Assembly (NCBI RefSeq): GCF_024721305.1
Contig: NZ_JAMXOD010000004.1
Coordinates: 124,001-188,000 of the forward strand
From: Aequitasia blattaphilus
GTDB lineage: Bacteria; Bacillota; Clostridia; Lachnospirales; Lachnospiraceae
Reading direction: 5' to 3'
Length of the DNA stretch: 64,000 nucleotides
Part shown: in pieces, positions 16,444-25,713 of the stretch
Position numbering within the stretch: the first letter of the stretch is position 1
Layout of the letters: each line of letters opens with the position of its first letter
The notes under the pieces: generated by a model
Told to the model about the DNA's origin: nothing
Databases searched by the model: none
Seen by the model: the letters and a program-made list of their open reading frames with translations, nothing else
Position numbers and translations under genes: made by a program

Positions 16444-18990
16444 ATGAAGGATAAGATATTATTAGTTGACGGCCATAGTATATTGAATCGGGCTTTTTAT
16501 GGTCTGCCAGACCTTACAAATGCTGAAGGGTTACACACAAATGCAATATACGGTTTTTTGACAATGCTTTTTAAAGTCATGGACGAAGAAAAACCAGATT
16601 ATTTAACGGTAGCATTCGATGTATCAGCAAAAACTTTTCGGCACGAGATGTTTAAAGAATATAAAGGCACAAGAAAACCCATGGCAGATGAACTGAGGGA
16701 ACAAGTTCCTATTATGAAGGAAGTTTTAACTGCTATGGGTATTACCATTATTGAAAAAGAAGGTCTTGAAGCAGATGATATCTTAGGAACCTTATCTGTC
16801 AAATGTGAATCTCAGGATTTCGATGTGGTAATTCTGTCTGGAGACCGAGATTTGTTACAGTTAGCAACAAAGCGCGTGAAAATTCGTATTCCGAAAACCA
16901 GCAAAGGAAAAACAGAAGTATATACCTACTATGATGAAGATGTAGTAGCCCAATATCACGTTACACCAGACGAATTTATCGACGTAAAAGCGTTGATGGG
17001 AGACTCTTCTGATAATATACCTGGTGTCCCTAGCATTGGTGAAAAAACAGCCACAAAAATTATTGTAGAATATAAAAGCATTGAGAATGCATATGCACAT
17101 ATTGAGGAGCTCAAGCCCCCAAGAGCTGCAAATGCATTAAAAGAACATTATGACTTAGCAACACTAAGTAAAGAATTGGCAACCATCGAAAAAAATGGAG
17201 ATTTTCCCTTTGAATTAAGTGAAGCCAAACTTGAAAATATCTTTACAAAGGAAGCCTATGAATGGTTTCAAAAACTGGAGTTTAAAAATCTTTTTTCTAA
17301 GTTCGAGGAGGAAGACAAAGAAAACTCTCATGATATAAACCTTAAAGTTGTAGAAGACAAGAAAAAAGCCCTTGAAATCTTTGATGCAGCGAAGAAGGTA
17401 CCTCTCGTTGGTTTTGCATTGAAAGAAAACTATGGAATCAGCCTGTGCTACAATGAGCAAACCTATGTAATTTTAGGGGATTATAAAGATGAGGTCGAAA
17501 AATTATTTTCTTCCCCAACCCAAATAGGTGCTTTTCAGATAAAAGATATCTCAAAAGAGCTTGTAATCCACACATCCTCAAATCTTTTCGACGGCATTAT
17601 TGCTGCATATTTGATGAATCCATTGAAAAACGACTATACCTACAAAGATGTGGCGAGAGAACAATTAAATCTTATGTTAGACGAGATGGAACCGCAAAAA
17701 GATTTGGGTTATGAGGCATACACGGCATTCCACAGCCAGCCAATTCTGGAAGCAAATTTAAAGCAAAGTAATATGTACGAGCTTTTCACCAATCTGGAAA
17801 TGCCCTTGGTTCTCACCTTGGATCGTATGGAAAAAGCAGGTGTGATGGTAGATGCAAAAGAGTTGGAAGAGTATGGAAACGAATTACAAAAAAGTATATC
17901 CCTGTTGGAAACAGATATTTATAAAGAAGCCGGGGAAGAATTTAATATAAATTCACCTAAACAGTTGGGAGTTGTTTTGTTTGAAAACTTAGGACTTCCT
18001 CATGGAAAGAAAACAAAAACCGGTTATTCAACCGCTGCCGATGTTCTGGAAAAACTAGCAAAAGAATTTCCAATAGTAGACAAAATATTAGAATATCGTC
18101 AATTAACAAAACTAAAATCTACATACGCAGATGGGTTAGCCCACTTTATAGGTACAGATGGTCGGATTCACGGCAAATTCCATCAAACGATTACTGCAAC
18201 CGGACGTTTAAGCAGTACCGAACCTAATCTTCAAAACATCCCCATCCGTATGGAGCTTGGACGAAGAATTCGAAAAGTCTTCAAAGCAAAAGAAGACTAC
18301 GTCTTTGTAGATGCCGATTATTCACAGATCGAATTACGAATACTGGCAGTTTTGTCCAAGGATGAAAACCTTATAAAAGCCTATCAAGATCAAAGTGATA
18401 TTCATAGAATCACGGCCTCTAATGTTTTCAATGTTCCCTTTGATGAAGTAACACCTTTGCAACGAAGAAATGCGAAAGCAGTGAACTTTGGAATCGTATA
18501 TGGTATCAGCTCCTTTGGTTTAAGCCAAGATTTAAGTATTACGAGAAAAGAAGCGGAAACCTATATTGAAAATTATTTCAAAACCTATCCTGGCATTAAA
18601 AAGTTTTTGGATACACAAGTGGAACAAGCCAAAGAAAATGGATATGTTACGACTCTGTATCACAGGAGAAGGCCAGTTCCAGAGTTGTCTTCAAGCAACT
18701 ATATGCAAAGATCCTTTGGAGAACGAGTTGCTATGAATGCACCGATTCAGGGGACGGCAGCCGACATTATGAAAATGGCAATGAATCAAGTAAGTGATGA
18801 ACTGGAAAAACAAAATTTAAAATCAAAGCTTGTTTTACAAGTTCATGATGAGCTTTTAATTGAGACCCATAAAGACGAAGTTCAAAAAGTAAAGGAAATA
18901 CTGGTCAACCACATGGAGAAAGTTGTGGATTTAAGTGTTCCTTTAGAAATTGATATACACGTGGGTGAAAACTGGTACGAAGCAAAATAA
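16444..18990 (+). CDS. polA: DNA polymerase I, proofreading domain degenerate
   Basis: An 848-residue repair and Okazaki-fragment polymerase. Residues 1 to about 290 are the 5' nuclease (VDGHSILNRAFYGLP, EADDILG, SGDRDLLQL, MGDSSDNIPG). The 3'-5' exonuclease-like region (about 300-450) reads GFALKE at 323-328 where active enzymes carry Asp-x-Glu, so proofreading is probably lost, as in many Firmicutes. The polymerase has motif A VDADYSQIELR (Asp625), motif B RRNAKAVNFGIVYG and motif C VHDELL (Asp802). It is followed 21 nt later by coaE, a common gene pair in Firmicutes. Confidence 0.97.
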   Translation: MKDKILLVDGHSILNRAFYGLPDLTNAEGLHTNAIYGFLTMLFKVMDEEKPDYLTVAFDVSAKTFRHEMFKEYKGTRKPMADELREQVPIMKEVLTAMGITIIEKEGLEADDILGTLSVKCESQDFDVVILSGDRDLLQLATKRVKIRIPKTSKGKTEVYTYYDEDVVAQYHVTPDEFIDVKALMGDSSDNIPGVPSIGEKTATKIIVEYKSIENAYAHIEELKPPRAANALKEHYDLATLSKELATIEKNGDFPFELSEAKLENIFTKEAYEWFQKLEFKNLFSKFEEEDKENSHDINLKVVEDKKKALEIFDAAKKVPLVGFALKENYGISLCYNEQTYVILGDYKDEVEKLFSSPTQIGAFQIKDISKELVIHTSSNLFDGIIAAYLMNPLKNDYTYKDVAREQLNLMLDEMEPQKDLGYEAYTAFHSQPILEANLKQSNMYELFTNLEMPLVLTLDRMEKAGVMVDAKELEEYGNELQKSISLLETDIYKEAGEEFNINSPKQLGVVLFENLGLPHGKKTKTGYSTAADVLEKLAKEFPIVDKILEYRQLTKLKSTYADGLAHFIGTDGRIHGKFHQTITATGRLSSTEPNLQNIPIRMELGRRIRKVFKAKEDYVFVDADYSQIELRILAVLSKDENLIKAYQDQSDIHRITASNVFNVPFDEVTPLQRRNAKAVNFGIVYGISSFGLSQDLSITRKEAETYIENYFKTYPGIKKFLDTQVEQAKENGYVTTLYHRRRPVPELSSSNYMQRSFGERVAMNAPIQGTAADIMKMAMNQVSDELEKQNLKSKLVLQVHDELLIETHKDEVQKVKEILVNHMEKVVDLSVPLEIDIHVGENWYEAK

Positions 18991-19011
18991 GCGGAAGGAA
19001 GGTAGACTATT

Positions 19012-19602
19012 ATGATGGTGATTGGCATAACAGGAGGAATTGGTTCCGGAAAATCAGATGTACTGGAGTATCTACACGATCAATACGGAGCAACTATTGT
19101 AAAGGCAGATGAAGTGGCCAAGAAACTACAAAAAAAAGGAACAGACCAATTTCAACAGATTGTTGAACTATTTGGCGCGGATGTTCTGGATGGACGCGGC
19201 GCGTTAGACCGTAAGAAACTATCGCAAATTGTTTTTTCCAATAATGACAAACTTCTAAAACTAAACCAAATCATGCACCCCGGTGTAAAAACAGAGGTTA
19301 AGCGTATGATTGAAAAGGAAGAAAAGAAGGGAACAAACTTCTTTTTTATTGAAGCTGCCCTTTTGCTTGAAGATCATTATGAAGAAATATGTGAAGAAAT
19401 CTGGTATATCTATGTGGAAGATGATATACGCATGCAGCGGCTTAAATATGCGCGGGGATACAGCTCTGAGAAAGCTATGAGCATTATGAAAAACCAAGAA
19501 TCTAAGGATGCCTTTTTCAAAAATTGTGACCGTGTAATTGATAATAACAGTACATTTTTAGAAACCACCGAGCAAGTGGATGACATAATGAAAACATTAT
19601 AG
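19012..19602 (+). CDS. coaE: Dephospho-CoA kinase
   Basis: Phosphorylates the 3'-hydroxyl of dephospho-CoA, the last step of coenzyme A synthesis. The 196-residue P-loop protein has GGIGSGKS at 8-15 and the typical DEVAKKLQ and HPGVKTEV segments of the CoA domain. Two ATGs are adjacent (19012 and 19015); the first is given, with GGAAGG upstream. It lies between polA and a WalJ-like hydrolase gene with short spacers, so it is probably in the polA operon. Confidence 0.93.
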   Translation: MMVIGITGGIGSGKSDVLEYLHDQYGATIVKADEVAKKLQKKGTDQFQQIVELFGADVLDGRGALDRKKLSQIVFSNNDKLLKLNQIMHPGVKTEVKRMIEKEEKKGTNFFFIEAALLLEDHYEEICEEIWYIYVEDDIRMQRLKYARGYSSEKAMSIMKNQESKDAFFKNCDRVIDNNSTFLETTEQVDDIMKTL

Positions 19603-19614
19603 GAGTATAAATAG

Positions 19615-20412
19615 ATGAGACTTTGCAGTATCGCCAGTGGAAGCAGTGGCAATTGTGTTTATGTGGGAAATGAAAATACACATCTCCTAGTAGATACGGG
19701 AATCAGTAAAAAAAGGATAGAAGAAGGCTTAAATGAACTGGAGATCAAAGGGGATGAAATCAACGGAATACTAGTGACTCACGAACATATTGATCATATA
19801 CAAGGGCTTGGCGTTTACAGTAGAAAATATGGAGTACCTATTTATGGGACAAAAGGAACTCTGCAAGGGATTTCCTGCTGCAAAAGTCTGGGGAAAATGC
19901 CGGAAGGTCTTCTTAATGAAATCGAAACAGACAAGTCCTTTTCACTTGGAAACTTAGAGATACACCCCTTTGCGATTTCTCATGATGCAATGGAGCCTTG
20001 TGGATACCGGGTTGAAAGTGGAAATAAAAAAGTGGCTATCGCTACAGACCTTGGAAAATATGATGATTACATCGTTCATGCACTAACAGATTTGGATGCG
20101 ATTTTATTAGAGGCAAACCACGACACTCATATGCTGGAATTAGGACCATATCCCTATCCCTTGAAGCGTCGGGTTTTAGGAGACAAAGGGCATTTATCGA
20201 ATGAATTGTCAGGAAGATTGCTTTGTGATATACTACATGATAAAATGCAGTGCATAGTTCTTGGTCATCTAAGCAAAGAAAATAATTATGAAGAATTAGC
20301 CTATGAAACTGTGAAGCTTGAAATAAGCATGGGAGATAATCCTTATAAAGGTGAGGACTTTCCTTTAATGGTAGCAAAGCGAAACTGTGTTTCAGAGATA
20401 ATATCGATATAG
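19615..20412 (+). CDS. Metallo-beta-lactamase fold hydrolase, WalJ/YycJ type
   Basis: A 265-residue cytosolic hydrolase. It opens with CSIASGSSGNCVYV and has the metal-binding motif THEHIDH at 55-61, with further ligand motifs SHDAM, TDLG and the late GHLSKENN. This arrangement matches the YycJ/WalJ family, suggested to act on DNA ends or nucleic acids (linked to the WalRK operon in Bacillus and mismatch repair in others). Here it is next to polA-coaE, which fits a DNA-related role, but this is inference. It starts 13 nt after coaE behind AGGAG. Confidence 0.83.
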   Translation: MRLCSIASGSSGNCVYVGNENTHLLVDTGISKKRIEEGLNELEIKGDEINGILVTHEHIDHIQGLGVYSRKYGVPIYGTKGTLQGISCCKSLGKMPEGLLNEIETDKSFSLGNLEIHPFAISHDAMEPCGYRVESGNKKVAIATDLGKYDDYIVHALTDLDAILLEANHDTHMLELGPYPYPLKRRVLGDKGHLSNELSGRLLCDILHDKMQCIVLGHLSKENNYEELAYETVKLEISMGDNPYKGEDFPLMVAKRNCVSEIISI

Positions 20413-20431
20413 TTTTTAAGGAGAAAAGATA

Positions 20432-20704
20432 ATGAAAAAATGTGTATTAACAGTGGTAGGAAAAGACAGAGTTGGTATTATTGCTAAAGTTTGTAATTAT
20501 TTAGCAGATGCAAACATAAACATTCTAGATATCAGCCAGACAATTGTAGATGGATACTTTAACATGATGGCAATTGTAGATGCAGGCAATGCAACAAAAG
20601 ATATCGCAATTGTAAACAGTGAGTTAGAAGAAATTGGATTATCAATCGGTGTAAGCATTCGTTGCCAAAGAGAAGAAATTTTCGAAAAAATGCATAGAAT
20701 ATAG
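20432..20704 (+). CDS. ACT domain protein (UPF0237 family)
   Basis: A 90-residue single ACT domain. It begins CVLTVVGKDRVGIIAKVCNYLADANINILDISQTI, the amino-acid-sensing ACT pattern with VGKDRVGI as the ligand-loop region. UPF0237 proteins are commonly encoded directly before a UPF0210 protein, as here with a 15-nt gap. A regulatory partner or ligand sensor for that protein is likely; the ligand is unknown. AAGGAG precedes the ATG. Confidence 0.85.
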   Translation: MKKCVLTVVGKDRVGIIAKVCNYLADANINILDISQTIVDGYFNMMAIVDAGNATKDIAIVNSELEEIGLSIGVSIRCQREEIFEKMHRI

Positions 20705-20719
20705 GAAGGATAACCGAGA

Positions 20720-22084
20720 ATGATTAATATATATGAAGTAAATGAAACTTTACAGATGATAGAAAACGAAAATCTGGATGTACGTACCATTACTCTTGGA
20801 ATTAGTCTTATGGATTGTATTGATTCTGACTTAGAAAAGGTCAAATCAAACATTTATAACAAGATAACTACCATGGCAAAGGATTTGGTACGTGTGGGAG
20901 ACGAGATTGGAAAAGAATTTGGCGTTCCTATTGTAAATAAAAGAATTTCTGTTACGCCAATCGGTTTGATTGGCGGTTCTGCTTGTAAAAGCGAAGAGGA
21001 CTTTGTAGAAATTGCGAAAGTATTAGATACCTGTGCCCAGGAAGTGGGAGTAAACTTTATTGGAGGTTATTCCGCATTAGTATCCAAAGCGATGACGAGA
21101 AGCGATGAACTTTTGATTCACTCCATTCCAAAAGCACTTTCTTGTACCGCAAGAGTATGCAGCTCAATTAATGTTGGTTCTACCAGAACCGGTATCAATA
21201 TGGATGCAGTACGTCTATGTGGTGAAATCGTAAAGGAAACAGCAGAGGCATCAAAAGATCAAGATTCTCTTGGATGTGCAAAATTGGTTATCTTTTGCAA
21301 TGCCCCAGATGATAATCCATTTATGGCAGGTGCATTTTTAGGTGTAACAGAAGGAGATGCAGTCATAAATGTTGGTGTCAGTGGTCCGGGAGTGGTGAAA
21401 AAAGCCCTCGAAAAAGTGCGTGGAGAAGGTTTTGAAGTTCTCTGTGAAACCATTAAGAAAACGGCTTTTAAAGTAACACGAGTGGGACAGCTTGTTGCAG
21501 AAAAAGCATCAAAACGTCTTGGGGTTCCTTTTGGAATCGTTGATTTGTCCTTGGCTCCTACTCCAGCAATTGGTGATAGTGTTGCTGAGATATTAGAAGA
21601 GATTGGATTGGAAAGAGTCGGCGCTCCTGGTACAACAGCAGCACTTGCTCTGTTAAATGATCAAGTTAAAAAAGGTGGAGTTATGGCTTCTTCCTATGTG
21701 GGCGGGTTAAGCGGTGCATTCATTCCCGTCAGCGAAGATCAGGGGATGATAGATGCAGTCAATGCCGGTGCACTTACCTTGGAAAAACTAGAGGCTATGA
21801 CCTGTGTTTGTTCTGTAGGTCTCGACATGATTGCCATCCCAGGTAAGACAAAACCCCAGACAATATCTGGGATTATTGCCGATGAAATGGCAATTGGTAT
21901 GATAAATCAAAAAACAACTGCCGTTCGATTAATTCCGGTCATTGGAAAAGATGTGGGAGAAATTGTTGAATTTGGTGGACTATTAGGCTATGCACCAATT
22001 ATGCCAGTCAATGAATTTGATTGCAGCAAATTAGTTGAAAGAAAAGGTAGAATACCAGCTCCGATCCACAGCTTTAAAAATTAA
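20720..22084 (+). CDS. UPF0210 (PFL-like) family protein
   Basis: A 454-residue cytosolic protein. Recognisable family stretches include [11 protein letters not shown] near the N-terminus, [27 protein letters not shown] in the middle, and [20 protein letters not shown] and [20 protein letters not shown] late. These glycine- and cysteine-bearing loops resemble glycyl-radical-enzyme barrels, the reason for the PFL name, but no glycyl radical motif is visible. No reaction is established to my knowledge. It is tightly paired with the ACT protein, suggesting an amino-acid-related function. Confidence 0.85.
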   Translation: MINIYEVNETLQMIENENLDVRTITLGISLMDCIDSDLEKVKSNIYNKITTMAKDLVRVGDEIGKEFGVPIVNKRISVTPIGLIGGSACKSEEDFVEIAKVLDTCAQEVGVNFIGGYSALVSKAMTRSDELLIHSIPKALSCTARVCSSINVGSTRTGINMDAVRLCGEIVKETAEASKDQDSLGCAKLVIFCNAPDDNPFMAGAFLGVTEGDAVINVGVSGPGVVKKALEKVRGEGFEVLCETIKKTAFKVTRVGQLVAEKASKRLGVPFGIVDLSLAPTPAIGDSVAEILEEIGLERVGAPGTTAALALLNDQVKKGGVMASSYVGGLSGAFIPVSEDQGMIDAVNAGALTLEKLEAMTCVCSVGLDMIAIPGKTKPQTISGIIADEMAIGMINQKTTAVRLIPVIGKDVGEIVEFGGLLGYAPIMPVNEFDCSKLVERKGRIPAPIHSFKN

Positions 22085-22102
22085 TCGAGAGGAACTATAA
22101 AA

Positions 22103-22957
22103 ATGGAAAAAATAGCGATTGTTACAGACAGTAACAGCGGAATTACACAAAAAGAAGCAAAGCAGCTGGGAATATGGGTGGTTCCTATGCCATTTACGAT
22201 AAATGGAGAAGTCTATTTTGAAGATGTGACATTGTCTCAAAGCGAGTTTTATCAACGGTTAGCAGACGATAGTGATATTCATACATCTCAACCTGCTGTT
22301 GGGGATTTGATCGAACTCTGGAACTCAATTTTAGAATCCTTCGATAAGATTATTCACATTCCCATGTCCAGCGGCTTAAGCGGATCCTGTGAAACAGCCT
22401 ATGTGCTTTCCCAAGAGTTTAAGGGACGTGTTCATGTCATTGATAATCAAAGAATTTCTGTTACACAAAAGCAATCTGTTCTTGAGGCAATTGACATGGT
22501 AGATGGGGGATTCAGTGCCGCTGAGATTGAAGAAAGACTTATGAAGAACAAGTTAGAAGCCAGCATCTATATTATGGTAGATACATTAAAGTATTTAAAA
22601 AAAGGTGGACGTATTACACCGGCAGGTGCTGCAATCGGTACGGTTTTAAAAATCAAACCCGTTCTTCAGATTCAAGGTGAAAAACTAGATGCCTTTGCGA
22701 AAGTAAGAGGAACAAAGAGCGGAAAGCGTATTATGCTGGATGCGATTGAAAAAGATATTATGACACGCTTTTCTGGCGAAGAGGTACATATGGCAATTGC
22801 CCATACCTGCGAGACAGAAGAGGTGGAAAAATGGGTCGAGGAAGCAAAAGAGCGCTTCCCTGACACCCCTTTCGTGGTGGATCCTCTTTCTCTAAGTGTT
22901 TCCTGTCACATTGGACCAGGAGCTTTAGCAATAGCCTGTACAAAAAAATTAAAGTAA
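22103..22957 (+). CDS. DegV family (FakB-like) fatty-acid-binding protein
   Basis: A 284-residue protein with the two-domain DegV pattern: IAVTDSNSGI-type start (IAIVTDSNSG), THTSQP-like IHTSQPAVGD, IPMSSGLSGSCETA contacting the lipid carboxylate, and the C-terminal SHIGPGA-like CHIGPGALAIA. FakB proteins present exogenous fatty acids to the kinase FakA; no fakA is in this window, so the role is inferred from the family only. Its stop overlaps the last codons of the convergent tmcAL by nine bases, and its terminator lies within tmcAL. Confidence 0.88.
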   Translation: MEKIAIVTDSNSGITQKEAKQLGIWVVPMPFTINGEVYFEDVTLSQSEFYQRLADDSDIHTSQPAVGDLIELWNSILESFDKIIHIPMSSGLSGSCETAYVLSQEFKGRVHVIDNQRISVTQKQSVLEAIDMVDGGFSAAEIEERLMKNKLEASIYIMVDTLKYLKKGGRITPAGAAIGTVLKIKPVLQIQGEKLDAFAKVRGTKSGKRIMLDAIEKDIMTRFSGEEVHMAIAHTCETEEVEKWVEEAKERFPDTPFVVDPLSLSVSCHIGPGALAIACTKKLK

Positions 22958-24157
22958 TACCATGCTCTGGGAAGGTTCCCGGAGCATTTTTTTTTGAAAT
23001 TTATAGCTGACAACATTTTCATAGTAATCAGAAGCGGCAATGTCTTGTGAAATTAAGTTGGAATTATTCTCAGAATTGATTTTTGTTACCAGAGAAATAT
23101 TCCCAGCCTCTTTAATTCTCCGAAGCAATTCCTGGGAATCCTTTCGAAATCCCAAAACACGAACTGCGTCAATTAAGGTCTCCAAAGAGACAGAAAGCAT
23201 ATTCTTTTTTATGTCCAATAAAATATGTATCAGACAACGGCTGATTCTGGAGTATGTCATTTCTTTTGTTTTCAGAAGCATGGAAAAGCCGCTAAAATTA
23301 GTGAAAGAATCACGTTTATTTAAAATTCTGTTTGCCAGTTCTGTAGAAACATCTAAATATGAAATCAAACTTTCTTTCGTTTCCCTTAAAAGCTTCGTTT
23401 TTAAGAGAAGGGAAAAATCATCCAAAAAAACAGGATACCGAATATTATATGCATCCCTGAAAATAGAATACAGTTCAGGCGGAATATGATTTTCTATTTC
23501 CACTGGATAACCCTCCTTGAAAAGCTTGCGTATTGCCGTCGCAGAGCTATAGATTGGGCTTAAATCTTCATCATGATAATTCGAGTCCTCACGTTTGATT
23601 GCAACCCCTTTCATTGAGCTGTTTAAAGAGAGCAGTGCTTTACTATATTCAATTCCTAATATGTCATTAGAAGAAAACTGCTTCACACCAAAGCTTTCTT
23701 CCGGAAAACAAGCCGCTAAAGCATATTGCATAGACTTTGGAAAAGTGTTTCCTTCACGAAGCTTTTCTTTTAATACCTGTCGATATTCTTTCGGTTCATC
23801 AAGAAGAATCCTTGCAGTTTTTTCTAGTCTACTGTAATTTCCGGTTTCGCTTCCAAAGCAAAGAACATCTACAATACCTAATTTATCCAAAATGGTTACG
23901 GCTCCCTGTGCAAACAATTCCGCACTCCCAGTAGCAAAAAGAAGAGGAAGTTCCAAGACAAGCGAAGCACCACACTTCAGTGCCATCTGTGCCCGTAAAT
24001 GTTTGGGCATAAGAGCTGGTGCACCTCTTTGCACGAAATCTCCACTCATAATAACAACAACTTCATCTGCACCTGTAACTTCTTTTGCTTTTTGTATATG
24101 GTATAAATGTCCTTTGTGGAATGGGTTGTATTCTGTAATTAAACCTACCGTTTTCAT
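22949..24157 (-). CDS. tmcAL: tRNA(Met) cytidine acetate ligase
   Basis: Family knowledge: activates acetate with ATP and acetylates the wobble cytidine (ac4C34) of elongator tRNA-Met. The 402-residue protein has the nucleotidyltransferase motif HKGH at 14-17 within TEYNPFHKGH and SGDFVQRG at 38-45. The ATG at 24157 follows AAGGAGA (24169-24163); the frame stays open upstream for 66 codons but that part is hydrophobic, unrelated and covers the promoter. The last C-terminal codons (MVLL and neighbours) are encoded by the terminator region of convergent degV. The acetate substrate connects it loosely with pta-ackA nearby. Confidence 0.93.
   Translation of the reverse strand: MKTVGLITEYNPFHKGHLYHIQKAKEVTGADEVVVIMSGDFVQRGAPALMPKHLRAQMALKCGASLVLELPLLFATGSAELFAQGAVTILDKLGIVDVLCFGSETGNYSRLEKTARILLDEPKEYRQVLKEKLREGNTFPKSMQYALAACFPEESFGVKQFSSNDILGIEYSKALLSLNSSMKGVAIKREDSNYHDEDLSPIYSSATAIRKLFKEGYPVEIENHIPPELYSIFRDAYNIRYPVFLDDFSLLLKTKLLRETKESLISYLDVSTELANRILNKRDSFTNFSGFSMLLKTKEMTYSRISRCLIHILLDIKKNMLSVSLETLIDAVRVLGFRKDSQELLRRIKEAGNISLVTKINSENNSNLISQDIAASDYYENVVSYKFQKKMLREPSQSMVLL
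22962..22996 (+). terminator. Terminator of the degV transcript
   Basis: ATGCTCTGGGAA (22962-22973) pairs with TTCCCGGAGCAT (22976-22987), 12 bp with one G-U, followed by eight further T residues. It lies inside the 3' end of the opposing tmcAL coding sequence. Confidence 0.88.
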
Positions 24158-24188
24158 ATATTTCTCCTTGTAACTCAGTATGAAATTG

Positions 24189-24217
24189 ATTATACTATAT
24201 GTTGTATAATTGTGCAA
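24189..24217 (-). promoter_or_regulatory. Promoter of tmcAL
   Basis: Minus strand TTGCAC (24217-24212), 17 bp, TATAAT (24194-24189). It overlaps the mgtE promoter region on the other strand, where a TATAAT lies at 24205-24210. Confidence 0.65.
24205..24210 (+). promoter_or_regulatory. Probable -10 box of mgtE
   Basis: TATAAT at 24205-24210, about 37 bases before the mgtE start. The matching -35 is poor and would coincide with the -10 region of the divergent tmcAL promoter. Confidence 0.4.
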
Positions 24218-24246
24218 AAGACAGGATTTGAAAGGGGGAAATAGAA

Positions 24247-25596
24247 GTGGAAGATCGAATGACAAAAGAAGAGATTCTAACGCTTTTAGAAGAGAGAAAG
24301 TACAAAGAATTGAGAGAAGCCCTGACAAATCACATGCATCCCATTGATCTGGCAATACTGTTAGAAGAATTTGATCAAAAGCATATGGTAATTATATTTC
24401 GTTTGCTTCCAAAGGATGATGCCGCTGAAACTTTCACAAATTTAAATAGTGATATGAGAGAACATCTAATCAACGCCTTAACGGATTCTGAACTAGAAGA
24501 AGTAATGGAAGAGATGTATGTAGATGATACCGTAGATGTTCTGGAGGAGCTGCCTGCTAACGTAGTTGATCGTTTGCTAATGGCTACCGATGTAGAAAAA
24601 CGTGCTCAAATAAACCAACTTCTGCAATATCCGGAGGATAGTGCGGGAAGTATTATGAATATTGACTACATCGCTTTTCGAAAAGAAATGACTGTGTCAG
24701 AAGCAATCTTGAAAATCAGGCAAGTGGGTTTAAATCGTGAGACCATCTATACTTGTTATGTTACGGAAAAAAGGGAATTGATTGGAACGGTAGATTTGAA
24801 AGATTTGTTAACCTCTGGAGAATCAAGAACCATTGAAGAGGTTATGGATACGAATGTTATGTATGCCACAACCACCGATGACAAGGAAGAGGTTGCACAA
24901 ACCATTCACAAATACGGTATGATGGCTCTGCCCATCGTTGACCATGAGAATCGGATGGTGGGTTTAGTAACCGTTGACGACGCTATGCAGGTTATGGAAG
25001 ATGAGACCACCGAAGATATTAGTATCATGGCCGGTTTAAGTCCAAATGAGGAGTCTTATTTTGGGACAAGTGTGTGGCAGCACGTAAAAAACCGCCTGCC
25101 CTGGCTTATCTTTTTAATGCTTTCGGCCACTGTCACTCAAATGATTATGGGACATTACGAAATGGCTCTTGCTGTTATGCCTCAGCTTGCTGGATTTATT
25201 CCTATGCTTATGGGTACGGGCGGAAACTGTGGTTCTCAAAGTTCAACTCTTGTAATTCGGGGACTTGCAGTTGGAGAAATAAAATTTAATGATTTATTTC
25301 GTGTTATTTTCAAAGAGATAAGAGTCGCTCTTATTATCAGTGGAATTTTATCGGTCATAAATGGACTTCGTATCTTACTTATGAAACAAGGTGACCCGCT
25401 TATTTCTCTGACAATAGGATTAACAATGGCTTGTACGATTGTCATTGCAAAAGTCGTAGGATGTTCCCTTCCGCTGATTGCAAAAAAGGTAGGGTTGGAT
25501 CCAGCTATTATGGCAACACCTCTTATTTCAACTCTCGTTGATATCAGTACAGTAACCGTATATTTTTCGATTGTAAGCGTCGTATTCTCGTTGTGA
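24247..25596 (+). CDS. mgtE: Magnesium transporter MgtE
   Basis: A 449-residue Mg2+ channel/transporter of the cytoplasmic membrane. The order is an N domain (about 1-130, EEILTLLEERKYKELREAL), a CBS pair (about 135-255) and about five membrane helices (from residue 280). The pore region has LAGFIPMLMGTGGNCGSQSSTL. In known MgtE structures the N and CBS domains sense cytosolic Mg2+ and close the pore. GTG 24247 is used because GGGGG lies eight bases upstream; the in-frame ATG at 24259 is 20 bases away. The 89-nt upstream gap is too small for an M-box riboswitch. Confidence 0.94.
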   Translation: MEDRMTKEEILTLLEERKYKELREALTNHMHPIDLAILLEEFDQKHMVIIFRLLPKDDAAETFTNLNSDMREHLINALTDSELEEVMEEMYVDDTVDVLEELPANVVDRLLMATDVEKRAQINQLLQYPEDSAGSIMNIDYIAFRKEMTVSEAILKIRQVGLNRETIYTCYVTEKRELIGTVDLKDLLTSGESRTIEEVMDTNVMYATTTDDKEEVAQTIHKYGMMALPIVDHENRMVGLVTVDDAMQVMEDETTEDISIMAGLSPNEESYFGTSVWQHVKNRLPWLIFLMLSATVTQMIMGHYEMALAVMPQLAGFIPMLMGTGGNCGSQSSTLVIRGLAVGEIKFNDLFRVIFKEIRVALIISGILSVINGLRILLMKQGDPLISLTIGLTMACTIVIAKVVGCSLPLIAKKVGLDPAIMATPLISTLVDISTVTVYFSIVSVVFSL

Positions 25597-25643
25597 AAAT
25601 AATAACAAGGGATTGTACGTAAAAATGCACAAAATAAGCCTTT

Positions 25644-25679
25644 TAAAGACCTTGATAATCAAGGTCTTTATGTTATAAT
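25644..25679 (+). terminator. mgtE terminator-like dyad overlapping the pta promoter
   Basis: TAAAGACCTTGA (25644-25655) pairs with TCAAGGTCTTTA (25659-25670), 12 bp around TAA, followed by the weak tail TGTTATAATT. The same bases give a promoter: TTGATA (25652-25657), 16 bp, TATAAT (25674-25679). The dyad may act as weak terminator, operator, or both. Confidence 0.6.
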
Positions 25680-25713
25680 TAAGCTACTGAAAAAAGAAAG
25701 GAGTCTATTAATC

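Noticed and set aside
23040-23489. 149-codon plus-strand open frame inside tmcAL
   Set aside because: Complementary to conserved tmcAL coding sequence, no ribosome binding site; read as a shadow.
24158-24246. Possible M-box (Mg2+) riboswitch before mgtE
   Set aside because: Only 89 bases are available and they hold two overlapping promoters; M-box aptamers need about 160 bases.
24158-24355. N-terminal extension of tmcAL
   Set aside because: It covers the tmcAL promoter and the start of mgtE on the other strand, and the HxGH motif would be displaced from its usual N-terminal position.
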